DNA of 64,000 nucleotides from Kordiimonas pumila. GTDB taxonomy: Bacteria; Pseudomonadota; Alphaproteobacteria; Sphingomonadales; Kordiimonadaceae. The notes beneath the pieces were generated by a model that saw nothing but the letters and a program-made list of their open reading frames with translations, ran no database searches and was not told where the DNA came from. The stretch spans positions 1,695,501-1,759,500 of the forward strand of contig NZ_CP061205.1 in NCBI RefSeq assembly GCF_015240255.1, written 5' to 3'. A program made the position numbers and the translations under genes. This document shows positions 59,087 through 64,000 of the stretch, piece after piece (position 1 is the stretch's first letter; each line of letters begins with the position of its first letter).

Positions 59087-62000
59087 CTGAAACAGCAGAC
59101 ATAAAGCCATCAGGCAGCCTAAAGGCTTTTGCTAAAAAGCTGCTGACAGCGCTTTTGGGGCTTGCTGCTGTTGTGGCGGTTACCGTGGGTGGTGCTTTGC
59201 TATGGCTTTCATCGGACACAGGAAAAAACTGGCTTGCGGGGGTTTTGTCAGAAAAGCTGGATAGTCCGGGTTTTGATATTTCGCTTGCCTCGATAGAGGG
59301 CTCGCTTTTTTCAAACTTTAGCGTGCACGGGCTAACTATTGCCGATGCTGAAGGTACATGGCTGGAAGCCCCTAAGCTTGATGTCACATGGTCACCTTCT
59401 GCGCTATGGGGAGGGACTATAGCTGTTGAGCAGGTAGCTGGTGACACTGTTACCGCCCATAGAATGCCAACTGTGCCGGCTTCTGAGCAGGCAGGTGATA
59501 CTGGTGGAACTGCTTTTTTACCGAGCCTCATAATTGGTGATGTTGATCTGCAGGTTGTTTACGCAGAAATGCCCTATAGGCTTTCCCTTTCAAAGGTGGC
59601 TTTGTCGCCCGAAAGGGCAGAGGGCGCGCTGGTGTTTACAGATCAAGGCCAAACAGACAGGGTGCAAGCCAGCGTACGCTGGGCAGCAGATAACGCAGGC
59701 AAAGCCAATAAAAAATTTCGGTTAGCTGTTGATCTTCTCGCCCAAAAAGGTGGGATGCTGGGTGACATGATAGGCCTTAAGGCGCAGGAACCTTTGGTGG
59801 TACGCCTCTCTGGCGGTGGTGTGCCTGATAAATGGCAAGGCACCATAGACGCTGCAATGGAAGGCGCGCTTCAGGTGTCGGGAAATGCCTCTGGCAACAG
59901 GGAAGAATTGACCCTGACCTTGAAGCAGGCACAAAACAGCTTTCTACCCGCAGAGGTTTGGGCGCTGTGGGGGGCTGAAGCAGAAGCTGTTATTCAAGCC
60001 AAGATAGGTGATGTTCGGGAGATCACTGTAGAAGTAGACAGCCGTGTAAGTGGAGCGGGGGCAAAACTCTCTGGAGTTCTGGAAACAAAAGATGGATGGC
60101 GGCTTGAGAATGCTAATCTTACCCTTGATGTGCCCACGTTTAAAGGCGCTGGGGTTGCGGCTGAAACTATTCGTATTGAGGCCGGTGGTTCACTTGGCCT
60201 GAAGAATGGCCACGTAAAATATTTGCTCACGGGTGCGAGCCTGCAACAAGGGGCAGCAAACCTGGGTGCGATAGATACCCTTGGGGTGCTAACGTATGAT
60301 GCAAAAGGTGTTTCTGGCACTGTTGATACGGCAAAGTTTGCTGCATTTTATGAAGATACTGCTCTTGAAAGTGTGGTGTTATCTGGTGGCTGGGCCTATG
60401 ACTATGAGGGTAAAAACTGGCAGGTGGATGTTAGCAAAGCGGTTGCTGATATAGCATCTGCAAACAATGTTACAGTGAAGGGAACTGGCGGGCAGTTCGA
60501 AATGGCAAGCGGCCATATTGAAAGCTCGGTCAGTGCACTGGCGCCTTTCCACGATGGGCGCTTAACCGGGGGGAATTTAAAGCTTGATGTTGAGTCGCAC
60601 GGTGACGGTGAGGCTGTGGAAACTGATATCACCCTGACCACTGCGAGCATGGCATATGCCGATGAAAAGCTTGCATCTCTTTTAGGGCTGGCACCTCAAG
60701 TGAATGCAAAAATACGCCAGACACCGGAACAGATAAGCCTTCAAGGTCTAAAAATTGATGGTGCAGCTCTTTCTGTTACAAGCGAAGGCAGTGTGAAGCC
60801 AGATGGTACAGGCTTGGATATTGAAGCCGCAGTGAAGCTTGCTAACATAGCGGCCCTTACTGGTAATAAAATGACAATGACCGGCTCCTTAGATGTTATG
60901 GCCCATGCTACAGGAAGCTTGAAAGCACCCGCCATCACCCTGGAAACAGCGCTTGCATCTCTTGATGGTTACGGCGTAGCGCTAACAGACCCCACTTTAA
61001 CGGCAAAGCTTAGCCCTGACCCTGCTCTTGAAAATGCATGGGCGGGAACCGTGGATTTGCACACAGAAACAACCGCGGGCACGGTTACTATTAACACCAG
61101 CCTTGCGGTTACACCTGAAATATTGGCGTTAGATGAAATTCATGTGGCCTTGCCGGGGATTGGTGGCACTGGGGCAATGGCCTTGGCATTTGATGGCCCG
61201 GTTGATGGGTACCTCAATTTAAAATTACAGGAAACCACGCTTGAAACCGTGCAATTGCAAGGCATGGCTGAACTGGATATGCAGCTAACAGGCACTACGG
61301 ACAATTTTCAGGTCGCGATTAATGTCAGCGCGGATAATGCGGAGTTGATCCGTCAGGGTGCTTTTCCGCTGCGTATGGAAATAGCAGCAGGTGCGCTTGA
61401 TATTGGCTGGTATGCGGGAGAGCTGAATTATAATACGGATATTATTATAAAGGGCATATCGCAAGGGTCACAGCATATTGATGTGATACATATTGCAGGT
61501 GTTTCCGGCAGTAATGCACCGCTTACCCTTGAGGCAAACGGTTATCTTGGAAATAGCTTTACGGTAGAAGCTGGCCTTACATCGCAGGATAAAAAGGCAG
61601 AGTTGAGCTTTTCTCTGCTCTACGGTGGGGTTCAGGCCGCTACCACTGACACGGTGAAGCTGGATTGGGCTGACGGCTTTTCCCTTTCAGCGCCAGCGTT
61701 TACGCTTGCGGGCGGTGAGGGCAGCTTGGAGGCATCCTTGCAAGGAGATACAGAAAAAGCTTTATTGAAGCTTGATACGATAGATATGGCGTTTCTTAAT
61801 ATTTTACGCCCGGGCACGGTGTCTGCAGGTTCCCTTTCTGCTGATGTAACTTTCGAGCGGCTTCACGGCGCTGAAACAGGGGTTGCTAATTTTCATTTTA
61901 ACAATACAGAATTTGCAGGTGGTTCGTTTCTGGAGGAAAAGTCGCAGTATTCAGCGGACCTGAAGGCCACGCTGAAAGATCATATTATATATATTGACGG

Positions 62001-63393
62001 TGCGGCGATTAAAGCGGGCCAAACTTTTGGTACACTCGTGGCAGAGCTGCCTTATGAGCGTGCCGATGGCCGTAAATTCAAGCTCAAATCTGGTGTGCCC
62101 TTGAAAGCTGATTTGAACTGGGAAGGGGATATTGCACCCATATGGGTGCTTGCGCGGCGACCAAATCATATTCTTTCGGGGTTGCTCGACGGCCAGTTAC
62201 ACCTTGAGGGTACACTGGAAGCCCCAGTGTTTGACGGGCAGTTGGAAATGAAAAATGGCCACTATGAATACGAGCCGCTTGGGCTGGTGGCGGACATTGC
62301 CCGGTTGGAGGTGAGCGGTAATCAAGAACGTATCAAACTGGCAGCCCTTGAGGCGACGGACGGCGCTAAAGGCACTTTGTCTGGCACAGGGTATGTTGAG
62401 TTGGCGGAGAATTTATCTTTCCCCGGCCAGCTTAACTTTACGCTATCTGATTTTCAGGTGGCCCGGCAGGACCATATGAACGGGACCGCATCGGCAGATC
62501 TCTCATACGTGCGGGAAAAAGGCGGCGCATCTACACTTAAAGGCAGTGTGGAAACCGGGCGTATTAATGTAGCTATGCCGCGCGAGTTGCCGCGTAGTGT
62601 TGTGGAAATCGATGTTACTGAAATGAATGGGTTTGACGATGACGATGCCGCGCTAGACCTGAAAAAGCCCACCAAGCAAGTGCCGGTTGTGCTTGATGTT
62701 GCGGTTTCTATTCCGCGTGCTTTTTTCTTTGAAGGACGAGGGCTTACAAGCGAATGGCAGGGAAACTTGCATATGGGTGGTACGTCTGATGATCCACGCC
62801 TGCTGGGCAGCATGACCATTCGCGAAGGAAACTTTAAGTTCGGCAGTAAAGATTTTAAAATATCAGATGGGTTGCTGTCGTTTAAAGGCGGGCGCGGGTT
62901 TGACCCAGACCTTGCTATAACGGCAGAATATAATGAAGGCAGCCTTGCCGCACGTTTGCAAATAAGCGGCCCGGCATCAGCGCCTGTTATCAAGCTGTCA
63001 TCTGTGCCGCCGCTGCCAGAAGACGAGATAATGTCGCGTATTTTGTTTGGTCGGTCGGTTACGGAAATTTCTGCTTTGCAGGTGGCAGAGGTTGCTGTGG
63101 CAATTGATACACTGCGCGGCGGCAGTAAATTTGATATGGTTGGGCAACTTAGGCGTAAATTAGGGCTTGATACGCTGACGTTTGGCACGAGTGACACTGA
63201 GGAAAGTGCAACCCTTATCAGGGGGGGTAAATATATTAGGGATAATATTTATCTGGAGGTTGAAACCTCTACAGCCAGTAGTGAAACATCAACGAGACTG
63301 AAAATTGATATTACCAAAAACCTGCTTGCAGAAACCGAGGTTGGCCCACGCCAAGGTAGCAGGTTAAGTATAAAATGGTTCTGGGATTATTAA
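59083..63393 (+). CDS. tamB: Translocation and assembly module protein TamB
   Basis: This 1436-residue AsmA-like protein has one N-terminal membrane anchor (about 20-42) and a very long beta-helical periplasmic body forming a hydrophobic groove that spans the periplasm. The C-terminal DUF490 domain (about 1090-1436) is clear (FKFGSKDFKISDGLLSFKGG; VPPLPEDEIMSRILFGRS; ending LSIKWFWDY). It partners TamA. Translation begins at TTG 59083, which overlaps the tamA stop (TTGA). No later start is needed. Confidence 0.95.
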   Translation: MTETADIKPSGSLKAFAKKLLTALLGLAAVVAVTVGGALLWLSSDTGKNWLAGVLSEKLDSPGFDISLASIEGSLFSNFSVHGLTIADAEGTWLEAPKLDVTWSPSALWGGTIAVEQVAGDTVTAHRMPTVPASEQAGDTGGTAFLPSLIIGDVDLQVVYAEMPYRLSLSKVALSPERAEGALVFTDQGQTDRVQASVRWAADNAGKANKKFRLAVDLLAQKGGMLGDMIGLKAQEPLVVRLSGGGVPDKWQGTIDAAMEGALQVSGNASGNREELTLTLKQAQNSFLPAEVWALWGAEAEAVIQAKIGDVREITVEVDSRVSGAGAKLSGVLETKDGWRLENANLTLDVPTFKGAGVAAETIRIEAGGSLGLKNGHVKYLLTGASLQQGAANLGAIDTLGVLTYDAKGVSGTVDTAKFAAFYEDTALESVVLSGGWAYDYEGKNWQVDVSKAVADIASANNVTVKGTGGQFEMASGHIESSVSALAPFHDGRLTGGNLKLDVESHGDGEAVETDITLTTASMAYADEKLASLLGLAPQVNAKIRQTPEQISLQGLKIDGAALSVTSEGSVKPDGTGLDIEAAVKLANIAALTGNKMTMTGSLDVMAHATGSLKAPAITLETALASLDGYGVALTDPTLTAKLSPDPALENAWAGTVDLHTETTAGTVTINTSLAVTPEILALDEIHVALPGIGGTGAMALAFDGPVDGYLNLKLQETTLETVQLQGMAELDMQLTGTTDNFQVAINVSADNAELIRQGAFPLRMEIAAGALDIGWYAGELNYNTDIIIKGISQGSQHIDVIHIAGVSGSNAPLTLEANGYLGNSFTVEAGLTSQDKKAELSFSLLYGGVQAATTDTVKLDWADGFSLSAPAFTLAGGEGSLEASLQGDTEKALLKLDTIDMAFLNILRPGTVSAGSLSADVTFERLHGAETGVANFHFNNTEFAGGSFLEEKSQYSADLKATLKDHIIYIDGAAIKAGQTFGTLVAELPYERADGRKFKLKSGVPLKADLNWEGDIAPIWVLARRPNHILSGLLDGQLHLEGTLEAPVFDGQLEMKNGHYEYEPLGLVADIARLEVSGNQERIKLAALEATDGAKGTLSGTGYVELAENLSFPGQLNFTLSDFQVARQDHMNGTASADLSYVREKGGASTLKGSVETGRINVAMPRELPRSVVEIDVTEMNGFDDDDAALDLKKPTKQVPVVLDVAVSIPRAFFFEGRGLTSEWQGNLHMGGTSDDPRLLGSMTIREGNFKFGSKDFKISDGLLSFKGGRGFDPDLAITAEYNEGSLAARLQISGPASAPVIKLSSVPPLPEDEIMSRILFGRSVTEISALQVAEVAVAIDTLRGGSKFDMVGQLRRKLGLDTLTFGTSDTEESATLIRGGKYIRDNIYLEVETSTASSETSTRLKIDITKNLLAETEVGPRQGSRLSIKWFWDY

Positions 63394-63428
63394 ATAGCTA
63401 CCATGTTGGCAGGGTGTTCAGTCAAGCA

Positions 63429-63902
63429 TTACTGTTTTGATAGGTCGCCCGTATCAAGAATGGGGGAAGCGTCTAGCCCCTCTGCATCCATCATGGTTGC
63501 AATACGTTGCAGCGAACTGATGAGCATGGTGCGCTCCCAATCTGGCAGCTTACGATATTCTCTAAGGAAACCAGCCTGCATAAGCTCTGGTGCATCTTTT
63601 AAACGCTGAATGCCTGTTTCTGTGAGAGAAGCATATATGCTGCGTTTGTCAGTAAGACTTCGCTCGCGCTTAACGAGATTAGCTTTTTCCAAGCGGTCCA
63701 GAATAGAGGTTATAGTTGCTTGGCTTAACGACACTGTTTTTGCAATCACTGAAAGTTTGATTTTGCCCTTTTTATGTAGCGTTTGCAGTACCACCAACTG
63801 CGGTGCTGTAAGGCCAGAGGTTTTAGCAAGCTTTTTGGATTGCAGGTCAACCGCACGAATAATGCGCCTAAGCGAGATCAGGATATCATCATAATCAGTC
63901 AT
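63429..63902 (-). CDS. MarR-family transcriptional regulator
   Basis: This 157-residue winged-helix regulator has its recognition region at IKLSVIAKTVSLSQATITSILDRLEKANLVKRERSLTDKR-like sequence (residues about 50-90), the standard MarR layout with flanking dimerisation helices. I use ATG 63902 (MTDYDDILISL); an in-frame ATG at 63962 would add 20 atypical residues. It converges with tamB. Targets are unknown; it may regulate itself or a gene beyond the window. Confidence 0.88.
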   Translation of the reverse strand: MTDYDDILISLRRIIRAVDLQSKKLAKTSGLTAPQLVVLQTLHKKGKIKLSVIAKTVSLSQATITSILDRLEKANLVKRERSLTDKRSIYASLTETGIQRLKDAPELMQAGFLREYRKLPDWERTMLISSLQRIATMMDAEGLDASPILDTGDLSKQ

Positions 63903-64000
63903 GTAGATCACAGTGTAATTGAAAGCAGTATTTGGCTTACAGTCAAACACTGGCATATGCAATGCCTGTTGTATCCTTAAGACTTTCTGCTGGTTTTTTA

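Overview
The window looks like chromosomal DNA of a Gram-negative, aerobic alphaproteobacterium. It has TonB receptor, TamA/TamB and Tsx-like outer-membrane proteins, a TerB-DnaJ protein beside an AmpD-type amidase, AmgK, and long fused indolepyruvate:ferredoxin oxidoreductase and 5-oxoprolinase genes. Base composition is moderate, a little under half G+C by eye. A marine Kordiimonadales- or Sphingomonadales-like organism would fit, but this is an impression from gene content only. I see no rRNA, tRNA, CRISPR array, phage or insertion sequence.

Layout. 1-4.5 kb: the 3' part of a TonB-dependent receptor runs into an operon of nitronate monooxygenase, amidase and a PPOX flavoprotein, which meets a convergent NmrA-like gene. 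5.4-8.2 kb: nitrilase, aldoxime dehydratase and an AhpD-like protein form an aldoxime-nitrile module. 8.2-14 kb (minus strand): an RND/MMPL exporter, and metE translationally coupled to a double-hotdog thioesterase; upstream of metE lie a cobalamin riboswitch and a 19-bp-arm palindrome over its promoter. 14.2-14.7 kb: remains of an RTX/SPRY secreted protein. 14.8-20.1 kb: Lrp regulator, indolepyruvate oxidoreductase and aromatic aminotransferase, closed by a terminator. 20.1-22.6 kb: TetR, glucokinase (with a LacI-type operator) and another TetR. 22.7-27.9 kb: two exported amidohydrolases, an exported cyclophilin and an MFS carrier, probably for peptides or acyl-D-amino acids. 28-35 kb: hybrid kinase, Tsx-like porin, TrmB-like methyltransferase, enoyl-CoA hydratase/isomerase, MFS carrier with AmgK, and a glycosyltransferase. 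36-38.5 kb: PepSY protein with an OmpR-type two-component system. 38.5-45.6 kb (minus): 5-oxoprolinase, then cytochrome P450, GMC oxidoreductase and DUF423. 45.8-49.5 kb: small exported and unknown proteins, a compact unannotated transcription unit for a 41-residue protein, a YaiI-family protein and an M19 dipeptidase. 49.8-53.2 kb: a diguanylate cyclase and tandem KAS III paralogs. 53.4-63.4 kb: TerB-DnaJ, DMT exporter, amidase and repeat protein as an overlapping operon, then tamA-tamB. 63.4-63.9 kb: a MarR regulator.

The strongest points for follow-up are: the aldoxime dehydratase-nitrilase cluster beside other nitrogen-compound enzymes; the layered control of metE; the self-contained small-gene unit near 46.6-46.8 kb; the decayed RTX gene; hairpins or palindromes at the starts of the 5-oxoprolinase, P450, glucokinase and M19 genes; and four convergent gene pairs whose stop codons share the same 4-nt overlap.
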